From assembly GCA_039566865.1 (NCBI GenBank), contig CM076947.1:8687501-8751500 (forward strand): a stretch of DNA of 64,000 bases, written 5' to 3'. The position numbers and the translations under genes are program-made. The DNA is from Aurelia coerulea. Lineage: Eukaryota > Cnidaria > Scyphozoa > Semaeostomeae > Ulmaridae. Of this stretch, positions 10,139 through 21,246 are shown in pieces. Every line of letters starts with the position of its first letter. Position 1 is the stretch's first letter. The notes under the pieces were generated by a model. It saw only the letters and a list, made by a program, of their open reading frames with translations. It was not told where the DNA came from and ran no database searches.

Positions 10139-11689
10139 CTCCTATCCCTTTGGCCATTGGAAAACGAACATCCTGTGAGCGAGCTTTTGAAAATTCGGCA
10201 TACATAACAATAAAAAATTGAAAGAAAAGCAAATCTAATTGAGAAAAATACAAGCACACAAATTAAAAACGATTTCATAGCAGTTTTGGCATTGTGAGTA
10301 CGGGCTTTTCGATTGCAAATATCATTTTGATATGTCTATTGTTCTGAGTTGCAACACTTTTACATCTGCTGCCTCAAGAGGTTTGGCATTGCACCAGAAT
10401 AACAACGGTCAAAAGAATAAAAAACATGGAAAATAATCTTGATGTTTTTGAAACGTTTCCCCTGGTTGCGATGGCCGACGCCCTCGAGAGCAGCCGCAGC
10501 ATCATACACCCGCGAACGGGCATCCGCAAGTATACAGCACACGACCACGCCCCCAGTGCCCCAGCCATCCCAAGCAAAAATGCCTCTAATTAAATTTGAT
10601 GAGGGGAAACATGGAATTCATAAAGAAAAGATAAAATGGGTTTGAAATATTTGTTGTGTCACAACTGCCTCCATGCTAAATTAAGCGTCCTGATTCTAGA
10701 ATACCCCACCAATGTGATTGTTTTAACTAGGTAAACGGAGGTAAACAGTGGGGAAAAAACATGGAGGGGTATTGCAGAAAATTATCAAAATCAAACCTAA
10801 ACTACAACCAACAATCCAGTGAAAAAGCAACAACACAATAGATAAATTGCAAATGACAATTCACGTCTAGGTAGCTCTAGCAGCTTTTTCGTAAAATTCC
10901 TGCTGGTTGCTGAAGAAGAAAAAGCTACCAGATTTCATTTTGACTCCAATGTTGCAATTGATATCCGCAAAAGCAACTTTTCTTGTGCCGTTTCCCGTGC
11001 CTTTTGCCGTGTTTTGGCGATTTTAGGGTTAGGGTTATTATTATTATTATATAGATGTGTTATACAAGCCAAACTCCAAAATAAGGAACACAAAAGACTA
11101 CTTTAAAATGAGAAACTCAAGAAACTTCTTCTTTACTCATAATCCAAGAATCATAGTAACAAGTATTGGGTTATATTATGGTGATAAGATTCCTATTTAA
11201 AGAAGTGCCTCTGGTTCTGTATTTTGGCCAGTACCTTAGGAAAAAAAGAGGAACCAGATTGGGAACCTGGGTATCAGAATGGACCTGGCAAAAATACAGT
11301 CTGTATACATCCTAATAAACAAAACTTAAGTGAAACAGTTAAAAGTATTTAAAAAGCTGTTATTTGTTGCAAGAAAATTATATTCTTCCAAATCCTTGGC
11401 ACTACAAAAGGGCATCTCTCATTAGAAGTTCCACTTTACTAGTACTTTGTATCCCTCTTGGAAGATTCAACTGGAGGGAGCACGTAGATGTAAATGGTAA
11501 CCTTCTGCTACCATGTTCTTTTGAAAAAAATTCAATTGTTACGGCGTGGCCAAATCCTGCTGGTGGTGGAGTTCTTGCTCCTGTGATGAAAGGAAGAATT
11601 CCTTAGCTGAAACATTACAGGTGGCAATCTTATCTAATGTTGACACAAACTCCTCCCACCACAAGTAGACCAGGCGGAGAGGGCTGATT
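10139..11689. other. No gene recognised
   Basis: A GC-enriched patch at 10,440-10,580 is open in several frames but has no domain I recognise, and it may be LINE 5' UTR. A short ATT run lies near 11,034-11,050. Nothing else is supported. Confidence 0.55.
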
Positions 11690-11716
11690 CAGCCCCCCCC
11701 CCTATGCTTGATAGGG
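11690..11716. mobile_element. Terminus of a TTAA-type element
   Basis: A C-run followed by TATGCTTGATAGGG and then TTAA (11,717-11,720). It matches the end structure of the TTAA-flanked elements in this window (a G/C-run a short distance inside CCCTAT). The partner end was not found. Confidence 0.5.
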
Positions 11717-12009
11717 TTAAGTAAATTTTGGCAATGGTTACAAGAGTTAGATAACTTTGGAAGTCCTATTTGGTTTGCTCTGATATCCAGCCTTCTTTTA
11801 CCTCGATTTTAGGACGTCTTTTTGGAAAACAAGTCAGTTAGGGGCGTCTGGTTTCAGCTTTCGCACAAACTTGAACTTCAAAAGCTTGTAACTCCGTAAA
11901 TTCTAAGCGGATTCGCAAGATTCTGGCGTCTAAAATTAATTTAAAATCGCAGGAACAGGGATGTCTACACAGGAGCCTGTACCTTTTATCGTTATTTTTC
12001 AACATTTAA

Positions 12010-12893
12010 CCCTATTTTAACCGGGGGGGGGGGCGTTTTTCTCCCCCCTATCGGATTATTTTTAATAGCTCCCAAACGATGCCACCTACAATGCTGAAAC
12101 TCCTTCAATTTTCCTAAAATTTAGTTGGCAATCAGAAAATAGAAATTTCAATACCTATTGTTTGACCACGTCACCACCACATGCCCCTATTTGGAGAGTG
12201 GTCACAAAGAAATTCTTTAAAACGGCTCTAATTTCTTCCTTTGTTACTAAATCTCAGCAATATATATACCATTCGATTCAACTCGATGAGTACTTTCATT
12301 TGATATATAATTTATTCATATTTGCTGACATCAGCAGTTTATTATTTCTATGACGTCATCAATCTTTATGACGTCATATTCCTAATGAATGAGTAATTTT
12401 TCATACAAAACTGATGGAATTACCTCAAATATCGATGAAGGTACTTGATTTCACCAATAATATGTGAAATTAATGGTTTTAAATCATAATTATTGAGCTA
12501 ACAATTTTGCATTGAATCAAATTTTCATTATTTAATTAGTTAATTTATTAGAAACCATAAATATCCGTACGAAACCATATGAAACTACAAATTAATGATA
12601 TCAAGCAGGTATTTGGATGGTTTTTTGCCAATTTTATCTAGCTATTTGCTAATAATGGGCCCTTTTCTGCAAATAGCTCGATTTTCTCAAAATTTGCATT
12701 AATTTTGGTTGCATAGCAACCAATCACGTGACTATTGATTGATTGATGCTATTTTTAGATTCTCCATTGTTCAATTATGACACAGTGCAAGTTTCATTGT
12801 CATAGCTCTTATACTTGCGGAGAAAAACAGGGGGGCGAAAAACGCCCCCTCCCCCCGGTAGAAAATCACTTTTTTTTACCCGGTTAAATAGGG
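12010..12893. mobile_element. Non-autonomous TTAA element (piggyBac-type)
   Basis: The 884-bp element starts CCCTATTTTAACCGGG and ends with the complement (CCCGGTTAAATAGGG), with TTAA at 12,006-12,009 and 12,894-12,897. Homopolymeric G/C runs and a GGGGGGCG...CGCCCCCT arrangement lie just inside each end. There is no coding sequence. TTAA duplication with CCC-starting termini is the hallmark of piggyBac elements, so this is probably mobilised in trans. Related ends lie at 11,716, 40,862-41,677, 43,144 and 50,441. Confidence 0.8.
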
Positions 12894-12912
12894 TTAATCA
12901 AATGTCGAACAA

Positions 12913-12930
12913 TTTTTCTGAGACACCCTG
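12913..12930. mobile_element. Tc1/mariner-type terminus
   Basis: TTTTTCTGAGACACCCTG is followed by TA. It resembles the GGGACACCC(A/G)G-TA ends seen at 687 and 45,659. It lies 20 bp beyond the TTAA element, which suggests the TTAA element landed inside an older mariner-type copy. Confidence 0.4.
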
Positions 12931-13063
12931 TATATGTTTAGTTTGTGTTTATAGAATTGTAGGTAGTGTAATTTTAAAATATGAAACTGAAATTTTTCAA
13001 ACAACAGGTTTATAGCGGACATATCATATACACTATATTTGATAAAGATCAAAGAAAACATAC

Positions 13064-13200
13064 CGTTACTTCATTAGGGACATGTAACCTTTGCACTGCT
13101 GGCTTTCTAGATAAAATGTCACATTCATCCAGCCTTTTTTGGGTTTCTCTGTGGGCTGCAAGCAACTCTTGTTTAGTCTTTAGCAGTGCCATTAAAAGAT
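13064..13200 (-). CDS. Isolated internal exon, coiled-coil-like
   Basis: On the minus strand an acceptor (TTACAAAAG) is followed by an open segment of about 45 codons containing LLKTKQELLAAHRETQKRL, then a consensus donor (ACG, then GTATGTTT). The heptad-like leucine pattern suggests a coiled coil. No neighbouring exon was recognised, and the protein family is unknown. It may be an orphan exon of a mobile or host gene. The evidence is splice signals plus codon-like composition only. Confidence 0.35.
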
Positions 13201-13429
13201 CTTTTGTAATAAAAAAAATAATTGTTAAAGACTGTTTGTAATAAAATAAAAGATTATCGCCTCAGGACCCTATAGCTTATCAGCCCCAGTCTCCTTTCTT
13301 TTGTCGGTTAGAATGGGCATGTCGTAATATTTGCCCACTCTTTCCCTCACTGATCATTCGTTTGCATTTCTGCTCACAGTCAGTCATATAAGTTTTTTCT
13401 TGATCTACAATCGTTATTGAACTTGAACT

Positions 13430-14534
13430 ATGGAATCACAAAACAAAAAGTCATCTACTGTCCGTCCAAGAGATTGAAGGGATGTCCGCCTTACTCTAGT
13501 AGGCTGGAAGAACCTTACAAAGACTGAATTGCGAAACAAGGCTGCTTTGTATGGTGTCAAGCAGATAGGAAAGAAGGAAACGATCGCTTTGAGACTCTAG
13601 AGCCTATTCGACGTCCTGGCGTCTGACAACGAATCTAGCGCCTTTGAAGCAGACCCAGCACCAGGAACCTCAATTACTGGCGAAAGAGATGTTCTCGTGC
13701 CCAACCAGCCTCTCAATTCGGAGGGGGGGGGGGGGGGACTCCGTTGGTTACCTTCAGCTTAGAAGATCTGGAAAAATTAATGCAAGAAGTAACCGAGAAG
13801 TCCAACCAGCAATATGCAGGGAATCCATCCTACTCTGGCGTCCTCCAACTATCACCGACATCCACTGTTTCTCCACCACCAGCAACAAGTGCCCCCCAGT
13901 AAGCTTCCCAGCCACAACCACCCCCAGCTGCCATTCCAGAGCCTCCAATAACCACAACAGCCACCACTGTTGCTTCATTACACCAAGGTAACATTGATTG
14001 TTTGTTTCATTCACCTCTCAGCTCATTGCCCCCGTTCTCCCAAAGTTGATAAAATGTATGAAAGAAAAAGAATACATCAATTTGAACACACTCCTGCCAA
14101 ATTCTCTCTACAACACCACCTCTGACCAATCTTATGGCCTTCAAGTCCAACCAGGGGTAGGTGGGGACGAAACTGTGTCATTGACGCAGACCCAACGCAC
14201 CGCCCAAAAAATCATCAGTTTTATTGAATGGATGGAAGCATGGAATGTTTTCATAAGAGGCATGGTGCACTTTCATCCCCACCTTGCTCCCGATCTGTTA
14301 GCGTACCAAGAATCTTTCACTGCACTAAACCGCAATTACAATTTCCAATCTTGCTACAAATATGACATAGCCTTTAGGATGAATGTGGCAAGAAACCAGT
14401 ATCTATCTTGGTCCTGGCTTGATGAGTACGCCTTCAATGGTTTTTTAAGTTGCGCACTGCCCTCCCAGCCCCTAGCATGTTTCAGATGTCATATGCCTGG
14501 CCATTTTGCGGCAGAATGCACATCTCTTAAGTAA
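13430..14534 (+). pseudogene. Gag-like ORF1 of a retrotransposon, degraded
   Basis: An ATG at 13,430 opens a frame with an in-frame TGA (13,475), then a helix-rich SAP-like segment (LTKTELRNKAALYGVKQIG) and an in-frame TAG. A long G-run at 13,722-13,737 coincides with a frame change, after which LVTFSLEDLEKLMQEV follows in a new frame with proline-rich sequence. A second frame change near 14,000 leads to the best-preserved part (13,998-14,534), with WMEAWNVFIRGM, LAYQESFTALNRNYNF and a terminal CCHC zinc knuckle CFRCHMPGHFAAEC (C-x2-C-x4-H-x4-C). The arrangement of a SAP-like N terminus, disordered linker, capsid-like core and zinc knuckle fits a nucleocapsid protein. I suspect a DIRS/tyrosine-recombinase element, but no pol domain is nearby to confirm it. 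Confidence 0.55.
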
Positions 14535-14639
14535 CGGCACGGTGACGCACGCCCTGGGCAGAGCATGTCGCCCCAACACTATTCATTTATCAGCCAGCCT
14601 CCCCTTTCATGCTAAACTGAAGCAGTGGCAACTGCTCCT

Positions 14640-15790
14640 TTTTGGCACAGCAAAGTAATCACAGTGCCTTCGGTACATCAGCCATCCATTTATTGCTGCA
14701 GTTGCCAATACCCAAAAGAAGATCTTCATGTACCATTGTTTGTGTTTGTGGTCCAAACTATATAATGCACGGAGCATATCAAATAAATCAACCCTCCCCC
14801 CATGGTCTGCATTATATCATTTGACAACAACAGGTCGTGGGACTTAAATAAGTGCTCCATCAGCTTTTGAAAAACGTCTCACAGTGTCCACTGGGTTGAT
14901 GAATGCATAGTTTGATGCCAGCTGCACTTGCCTGTTGTCAAACCAACGTACCTCTGCCAGATTTCTTGAGCCCTTTCTCCCCTTTCAATTTGAAACCACG
15001 CATCCTGTCTGCCCTTAATGTGCCAACAGCCCAAATCTTTTCCTCTTTCAACTTTATCAGCAATTGCAGATAATTGAAAAAATTGTCAAAAAAACAGTTT
15101 ATAGTTTTGGTCTTTAGGCAAGTGGTGACACAGCCTCATCACAACATCAGCTCTATGATAACCCAGCTTCTCTACAGGCACAGGATCTGGATTTGGTGCC
15201 CCGTCTAGTTCAAAATCGTAACAGATTCCACTAGAGCCGTTCCTTGAGAAAATTTTAAAACCCCATTTTTGTTGGTTTGTTGGGGAGGTATCTTCTCGAG
15301 GAACTTTGTCCCTTGAAAGGAATCATCTGTTCATGAACAGAATTTACCTTTTCTGGGGATACCTTCAAACAATTCTGCCTTAGCATTTCAAATAGAGGAC
15401 AAATTTTGAAAAGCTTATCTTTTCTTGGGTCATCCCTTTGCGGTGCTGTCTGATTGTCTACAAAATGCAAGTTTTTTTTTCAGCAACTTGAATCTGTTTC
15501 GACTCATGATACTAGCTATAGGTTCATACCTGGGAGCTGTCTCCCAATGCATGCAGTATTTTGGGACTTGCACCAAGAATCCCCAAAAAATGTTTGAATT
15601 TCATTTGCATTTGTAGCAATGCTTCCTTTCGCAATGTTGTTTTGGGTGCTATAAAGATTAGTCTGATCTGAAATTAGTTCAATCATATCATCATCAAAGA
15701 AATCTTTGAAGTACTGCAATGGGGTTTTGACTTTATCTGCATCAGGTGTATAACTTGGACTGAAAAGTATGTATCCACTGAAAGCTGATG
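14640..15790 (-). pseudogene. piggyBac-type transposase (PGBD-like), degraded
   Basis: Reading the minus strand from 15,790 down gives LQYFKDFFDDDMIELI and TNLYSTQ, then RDDPRKDKLFKI, VHEQMIPFKGQSSSRRYLPN (the DDE-fold core, with the acidic EQM(I/V)PFKG motif), KLGYHRADVVMRLCHHLP, DNFF, RWFDNRQVQLASN, then RPVVV...YNADHGG, VDLFDML and KQWYMKIFFWVL. This is the full order of a DDE_Tnp_1_7 piggyBac transposase, but it runs through at least four frame changes and a stop, so it is dead. It shares the window with several TTAA-flanked non-autonomous elements, which a relative of this enzyme could have moved. An ordinary Tc1 or hAT assignment is excluded by the piggyBac-specific core. Confidence 0.82.
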
Positions 15791-15802
15791 CTTCTCAGAA
15801 CA

Positions 15803-16310
15803 TCACCAGCGATATGCTCTTTGTTGTTTTGTGTTTGTTGTCTTAGATGCTGTTTTCTTTTCTAAAATTACGATGCAGCAGCTATCTATTCTTGATCTCA
15901 TGCTTAGAGTACTCATCATCTGGCCACCGTCTTTCTCCTGATTTTCAACCACCCTGTAGTGTGAATCTGCAGGTGCCTCTGTTCCTGTCTTTGCAAACAG
16001 TATGTCAAAAACGATGCAGAATTCTTGACCAACTGACTCATAGAAGGTGCTGTTTGTGTATAAAGCAGCAATGATTGCATTCTCTTGGAGGACAACTTGA
16101 TTTGTGGATTTGTCAGACAATACAACATCATATCTGGCGTTGAGATCAAACTTGTTATGTACCACTTTTTGTAGTGATTTGACTGTTACTCCCTTTTTGA
16201 GTTTCACATGGAGAAGCTTGGATTCATCATCAACAACCTTTTTAAAGAACTGTGGAAACAGCAGTTGAAAATGTTTCCCCCAAATAATCTCAATTAGGGT
16301 GCTCTTAAGA
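15803..16310 (-). pseudogene. Unrecognised protein fragment
   Basis: A minus-strand open frame of about 170 codons reads IIWGKHFQLLFPQFFKKVVD, then VTVKSLQKVVHN and YDVVLSDKSTNQVVLQE. It is continuous and codon-like, so it is probably a protein-coding remnant. It lies directly upstream of the piggyBac remnant and downstream of the Tc1-like fragment, in the same orientation as both. I do not recognise the family, and it may be the N-terminal part of one of them or a separate mobile gene. Confidence 0.35.
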
Positions 16311-16596
16311 CGTTAGTAGATTTGATCTGCAAAAGCATATCCAAGCTCTAGATCTTGCTCCAGAACAATCTTGGTGAAATGTGGTAGACTTGAGACATAC
16401 CCGGTGCATTGGCGAAATGAAGACTGACCAAGGTTTTCAGGGTTTTCAAGAAGACTTTTCAGCCAAAAATTGCAGCAAGCCCTGTGGTCGCTGTTCTTAC
16501 AACTTTGTCTTCCCCAAGCTGGTTCTCCAAGCAAGCAGCTATGACCAAGAGTGTCTCTGTTTTCCACATACCAGTGCTACCCTCGAAGCACAAAGA

Positions 16597-17025
16597 TCAA
16601 CAATATTTTGCTGCTCGCAAGTAAGCTCCCACACTGCAAAGCAGACATTTTATCTTCTCAAAAACCTCTTCAAAATTCTCTTTAACAAATTCTGCAAACA
16701 ATTTGCCACACGTTTTGTCATGATATTGTTCACAGCATACAAAAACTTTGCCGCATATAGCAGCCATGAAATGAGCCTGTTTTGATATTTCCTTCATTCC
16801 CTTGGCTCTACAGCCTGGGGTTAATCTTTCATCTACGTGGCGCCACTCCCTCGCCTTGGGAGAAGCTGCCTTGTTGCATGGATATGTTTCATAGGTGAAG
16901 CCAGCCGCATCTATATTAATGTTTATGCCCGTCTTCCAAAAGTCTTCTTGCAAAAGTGTCTGCACCTTTCTTTCCAATGCAACCAGTTTATGAGGGTACT
17001 TTTTAACGATGAGTCCCTTTTTTGA
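16597..17025 (-). pseudogene. Tc1/IS630-like DDE transposase fragment
   Basis: The minus strand reads EDFWKTGININIDAAGF, TYPCNKAASPKAREWRHVDE, GCRAKGMKE, HFMAAICGKVFVCCEQYHD and LFAEFVKENFEEVF. This corresponds to the first catalytic block of Tc1-type transposases (a 'FYLDGVSF.YK.NP', 'AKG.KE' and 'FMVAI..GKGVV.CEQYEG' pattern), with the first Asp preserved in NIDAAG. The second and third catalytic blocks are not found downstream in a usable frame, so this is a partial copy. Confidence 0.6.
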
Positions 17026-17136
17026 GTGTGTCTCTATCCCAACCCGTTTCTATTCAAACAGTGACAAACAGTACGATTGGAGACCTTTTTGGTAAAACTA
17101 GATTCCACTTGCACCCTCTTTGGGGATGGTATAATT

Positions 17137-17270
17137 CAAGAGTCAAGGTCCAAGATCCAAGGTTCTTAATCCGAGAAATTAAGATCGGATATATTAAGAT
17201 CCGAGAAAATTAAGATCAGAGATATTAAGATCCAAGAAATTACGATCCGGGAAATAAGAAACAAAGAAAT
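17137..17270. repeat. Short tandem repeat (ATTAAGATCCGAGAAA-type)
   Basis: About seven degenerate copies of a 15-18-bp unit. It runs into a TAAGAAAC-rich stretch (17,255-17,500) related to the dispersed repeats at 3,460 and 43,398. The unit resembles the ATTCAAGATCC repeat arms at 47,835-49,207, hinting at a shared origin. Confidence 0.6.
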
Positions 17271-17530
17271 TTGCTCAGTACTGAAAGTTTCTTACACATT
17301 TCTTAGAGGTTCTGTAACAATCTTCATGTTTACTACCTATGCCCTCATGAAGCATTTCCAATGTTTGGAAATTGCTCAAGTACTTTTTGAGTAACATTAT
17401 ACATGAAACGAGTAAAAACACAGTAAAATATGTTAGGGACCTCCTTTATCAAATTAAATAGTTTCTTAATCAATATTTTCCCAGTACTGGAGTTTCTTAA
17501 TTTCTTGGCGATTTGACCGTTGAATTTCTT

Positions 17531-17710
17531 ATGGCCAGTTCAGGCGAGTCTTTCTCAAATTCTGATCTCAGTACATCAGCTCCCTCTAAGAAGCAAACAA
17601 GTATATATGTAGAATGCCCAACAATTTCCCCTCAGCTAAATATTGAAGAAAATGTCAATGCTGTCAAGAGTACAGAATGTGCAAGGAAGCATGGGGCAAG
17701 TATAGGATAA
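17531..17710 (+). CDS. Small unrecognised ORF (59 aa)
   Basis: It starts ATGGCC and encodes a serine-rich N terminus (MASSGESFSNSDLSTSAPSK) and then a neutral C-terminal half. The length and composition resemble the acidic/serine-rich N-terminal exon of many transposases, but there is no domain and no clear donor site. It may be chance. Confidence 0.2.
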   Translation: MASSGESFSNSDLSTSAPSKKQTSIYVECPTISPQLNIEENVNAVKSTECARKHGASIG

Positions 17711-18413
17711 GAAGAGGTTGGTGGAACTCTGCAAAAAGGGCACTATTCACAACATCTGCTCTTGATAAAGAGTGCAAGGTGAGTTACACACCATGCTATG
17801 TAAACCAACTTGAAAATGATTTTGATTCTTGTCAGAGTAAAATAATATAGCTATAATATGTCTATGTCTCCTCTGTCTGCAAAAATATCTTCATATGATA
17901 GGCCTACGGCGAAATAATTGAAATTTTTGTATGTTATTCTGTTCTTGTTTGTGGAGAAACATCACATCATCAGCTATAATATGCCTAAATGCATATAGAT
18001 TGCTCTGCTTGTAAATATCCTTGTTGTCAGGGCAAAGGAAAGAAGTGCCAGTGTAATGTTAAACAGATTTTCCAACTTAAAATAGTTTCCACGATTTGCA
18101 AAAGGTTATCCGTTTCTCGCAGCTTTTTAGGCCCCACGCTCGAAGCGGAAACTTGACCGGATTGCAAACATGGCCTCGTTTTCGTTTTACATTTTATATC
18201 TATGTTGTCAGAGTATTGAAACATCTTTTCATGACAGCTTTTCAAAATTTTACCTTGAAAATGATGCAAAAATTGTAAGTATCTTTGCCATGAAACAGTC
18301 AGAGAGAAGTGTAAAAATGTCTAAATTGAGATGTGAAATTCCTGCAAGTGCAAAGATATCAATTGAATCTCTTCGACTAGTTCAGTCACAGAATTAGGTA
18401 CCCACACAAATAC
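17711..18413. other. No gene recognised
   Basis: AT-rich sequence without coding or repeat structure that I can support. Confidence 0.5.
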
Positions 18414-18939
18414 AGCATAGGTTCCAAATCTTGTTCTCGGCGTAAAAAAATGGGTGTAAAATTCAGGGACCTATTTCTTCTGTTTGAATGATTTGAAAGA
18501 AACTTTAGATACTTATCTATAATTCTACCGTTGGACTTTCCAGAAATTTTGAATACCTTTCGAAATTACAGCGTATCTTACATTTCAACTCATTTGAGGA
18601 TGTGACGTCATCAAATTTCTAAATCATAAACCAGATGAGTGACAGACTTTTGCTTAATACCATATTGTAGGGATTCAGAAACTATGGTGTTCTTCAAAAT
18701 TATTTCATGTTACGTCAAACAGTTTAGAAATTATGATGGTTTTAAGTTTTTTTGAAAATTTTTCTAGAATTCTTGAAAAAGTAGAGAAACACTCTAATTC
18801 TGAAAATATTGAAGATTTCAGAAAAGTCTAACGGTAGAATTATAGAGAAATAGCTAAAGTTTCTTGGAAGTCATTCAGTTCAAAGAAATAGGTCACTCAA
18901 TTTTACACCAGCCATTTTTAAAGATTTGGAACCTATGCT
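18414..18939. mobile_element. Mutator-type non-autonomous element with 9-bp target duplication
   Basis: The 526-bp element starts AGCATAGGTTCCAAATC and ends with the complement GATTTGGAACCTATGCT. The inverted repeats extend about 120 bp inward with mismatches. It is flanked by a perfect 9-bp direct repeat CACAAATAC (18,405-18,413 and 18,940-18,948). A 9-bp duplication with long inverted repeats is the signature of Mutator-like (MULE) elements. There is no coding capacity. Confidence 0.85.
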
Positions 18940-19021
18940 CACAAATACAAGTGAAAAAATACATTCTAATTCTGATGGTAAAACACCGTTTTAGTGGCTT
19001 GACAATGCTGAGTATTCTATA

Positions 19022-21128
19022 TGTCAAGCCTTCAAGCCTTTGAGCCTTGTGTTTCGAGCCTCGAGCCTTCGAGCCTCCTGTTTCGAGCCTCGAGCCTTGT
19101 ATTGCAGGCTACATATTGCCAGACTGGATCAAACATAATAACAAATGAGGCGACGTGTTTTAATGAAGGTAAATATCAACTAAGAACACAGAAATCTAAC
19201 AATACCCTAGACAACTATATTTTGATCATGAAATTGAAAGCAACAGCGGCATAAGAACTTAAGGCATAAGAGCCTTTTTCACCCTTGAGAAACCTGTCTT
19301 CTCACAATTGTGCTCACTCTCACAATTTACAGATTTTGCAGTGATTATTGCTGTTGCCGTGATTTAAATCCTAGCAATATTGAGTGTGATTTTGTTAAAA
19401 TTTGGGGTGTCTACGAAACGTGGCCTACACCATTGGCCTACCATTTGGCATACCTTTGGCTCACCATTGGCCTATCTTTGGCTCACCATTGGCCTACCTT
19501 TGGCTCACCGTTGGCCTACCTATGGCTCATTGCTGGCCTACTTGTGGCCCACTAATGATAATACTATTAGTGATACTAATAACAATTAAAAATAATAATA
19601 AATGATATTTCCCTGTAATATATTCTGGCAAAAGAGCATTACATTTAAATTATATGTTCAGTGTCATTTTATTATTTCATAGTAAATATGTTCTCCATAT
19701 TCTGGTCAAAGAGCAAAAAACTCAAAACCTTTTTTTTTTAAGTTTTGCCTTATTATTTCAAAGAAGGGATGGTTTCTAGTTTCTTTTTGGCTTAATAGCT
19801 ACAGATTGTTTTTCACCTATTTTGCATTGTTGTACAAACCACAGTGATCCAGATCAGAGAAATTATGGAATAAATAGTAAAAAACGAAGTTTGAAAATTT
19901 GCAACATTTAATACCTCCATGACAAGGGTTTTCAGGGGTCAACACAAAGCAAGAATTTTCGAAATCAAAATCGTCACAACGATTTTTTGACGTTTGGGGA
20001 AATGACATGTTGTTGTTTATCATAGCACTTCCGGAAAAATTTATTGTTTTAGCTAAACTTTAAACTTCCATAGCTCCGCTCATGATGGTTCGATTTTTAC
20101 CAACTTTGTTTCATTTGAAAGATAATCATCTATTTGTGCGTCCATGTAACTTGTTTTCAACAAAAGCACACTAAAGCATGGGTAACCGGACACACATAAT
20201 GCTTAGTAGTTTTTGAGAATTTCTGGACAAAATAGCCCTTCGATAGTAAAAACAAACAATTCAAGTGATTTCAAGTGTTAGCTATAGACATGTAAAAATA
20301 CTGCAATGTCTTAGGGACATTTCTGCCAAAGGGTTCGTTCCAGATCGTTTCAGTTTTTTTTAACATTTTTGTGGCTTTGTGGAAGCCAAAGAATAGTGCA
20401 GTGAAGCTGTTTTTAGTCTCCCTGTCTAATAAGCCCCCAATCTTAGCCAAAATTGTCAGTAAGCCCCTGCCCTTTCTATTAAGAACTGAAAATCTATCAA
20501 TCTACCCTGGTCATTTGATTTTGTGGATGAGCCCCTTTTTAATAAGCCATTCTCTTTTACGCCCCCACCCCCCTCTGGAGCATAAAAATTAAATAAGCTT
20601 AAAGTAGGTATGGTAGGCTACAGGTGTGCCACACTGATCCAGCAATAGACCACAAGTAGGCCAGCAATGAGCCAAATATGCACCAAAGGTAAGCCAAGGG
20701 TAAGCCAAGGGTGAGCCAAAGGTAGGCCAATGGTGAGCCAAAGGTAAGCCAAATGGTAGGCCAATGGTGTAGGCCACGTTTTGTAGACACCCTAAAATTT
20801 GTCATAGGACTTTAATGGGTACTTTTGAAGTCCGTTCAACAAAATTAAATTATCTTTGCCAAAAAATTAGAGCAGTAACAATTTATTCAAGCATTGGAGC
20901 ATTATTATTAACAATTTAAGAAAGAGACATCTGGTATCAAAAATGGCCTAAAATCTAAGAAACTGGCTGCCAACGCTGGGCCTAAGTTTCTGACAGAAAA
21001 TACGGGTATACTAAGATAAAGTTAAATGATTGAGGTATGTTGGCTCATGATATACAACAGGAAGGCTTGAGGCTCGAAACATAAGGCTCGAGGTTCGACG
21101 GCTCCAGGCTCGAAACACAAGGCTCAAT
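19022..21128. mobile_element. Inverted-repeat element with GAGCCTCGAGCC arms
   Basis: The left arm (19,022-19,115) is an array of TTTCGAGCCTCGAGCCTT-like words, and the right arm (about 21,048-21,128) is the inverse (AAGGCTCGAGG...GGCTCGAAACACAAGG). The arms consist of short satellite-like repeats. The Mutator-type element at 19,405-20,792 is inserted inside it. The exact outer ends are uncertain. Confidence 0.55.
19405..20792. mobile_element. Mutator-type non-autonomous element with subterminal minisatellite
   Basis: The 1,388-bp element starts GGGTGTCTACGAAACGTGG and ends with the complement (CCACGTTTTGTAGACACCC). It is flanked by a perfect 9-bp direct repeat TAAAATTTG (19,396-19,404 and 20,793-20,801). 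Just inside each end is an array of a 22-bp unit (TTTGGCTCACCATTGGCCTA), in opposite orientation at the two ends. Nothing inside is coding. The long open frames across the arrays are by-products of the repeat. Confidence 0.88.
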
Positions 21129-21246
21129 GTTTAGAAACACTCACGATGCTTGGATGTAAAACTTTCCCCAAAGGTAGGTGTCCTGTAAATGGTACTGAAA
21201 GTAACCATTATGAAGTAATATATACCTGTATCAATGCATATCTTTA

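Noticed and set aside
13722..13737. Long G-run as a programmed frameshift site in the gag-like ORF
   Set aside because: The same gene has additional in-frame stops and a second frame break, so simple decay and slippage at the homopolymer explain it.
19310..19605. Three overlapping frames rich in GLPLAHHWPTFG-like repeats
   Set aside because: They are translations of the 22-bp minisatellite arm of the Mutator-type element in all three frames, not a repeat protein.
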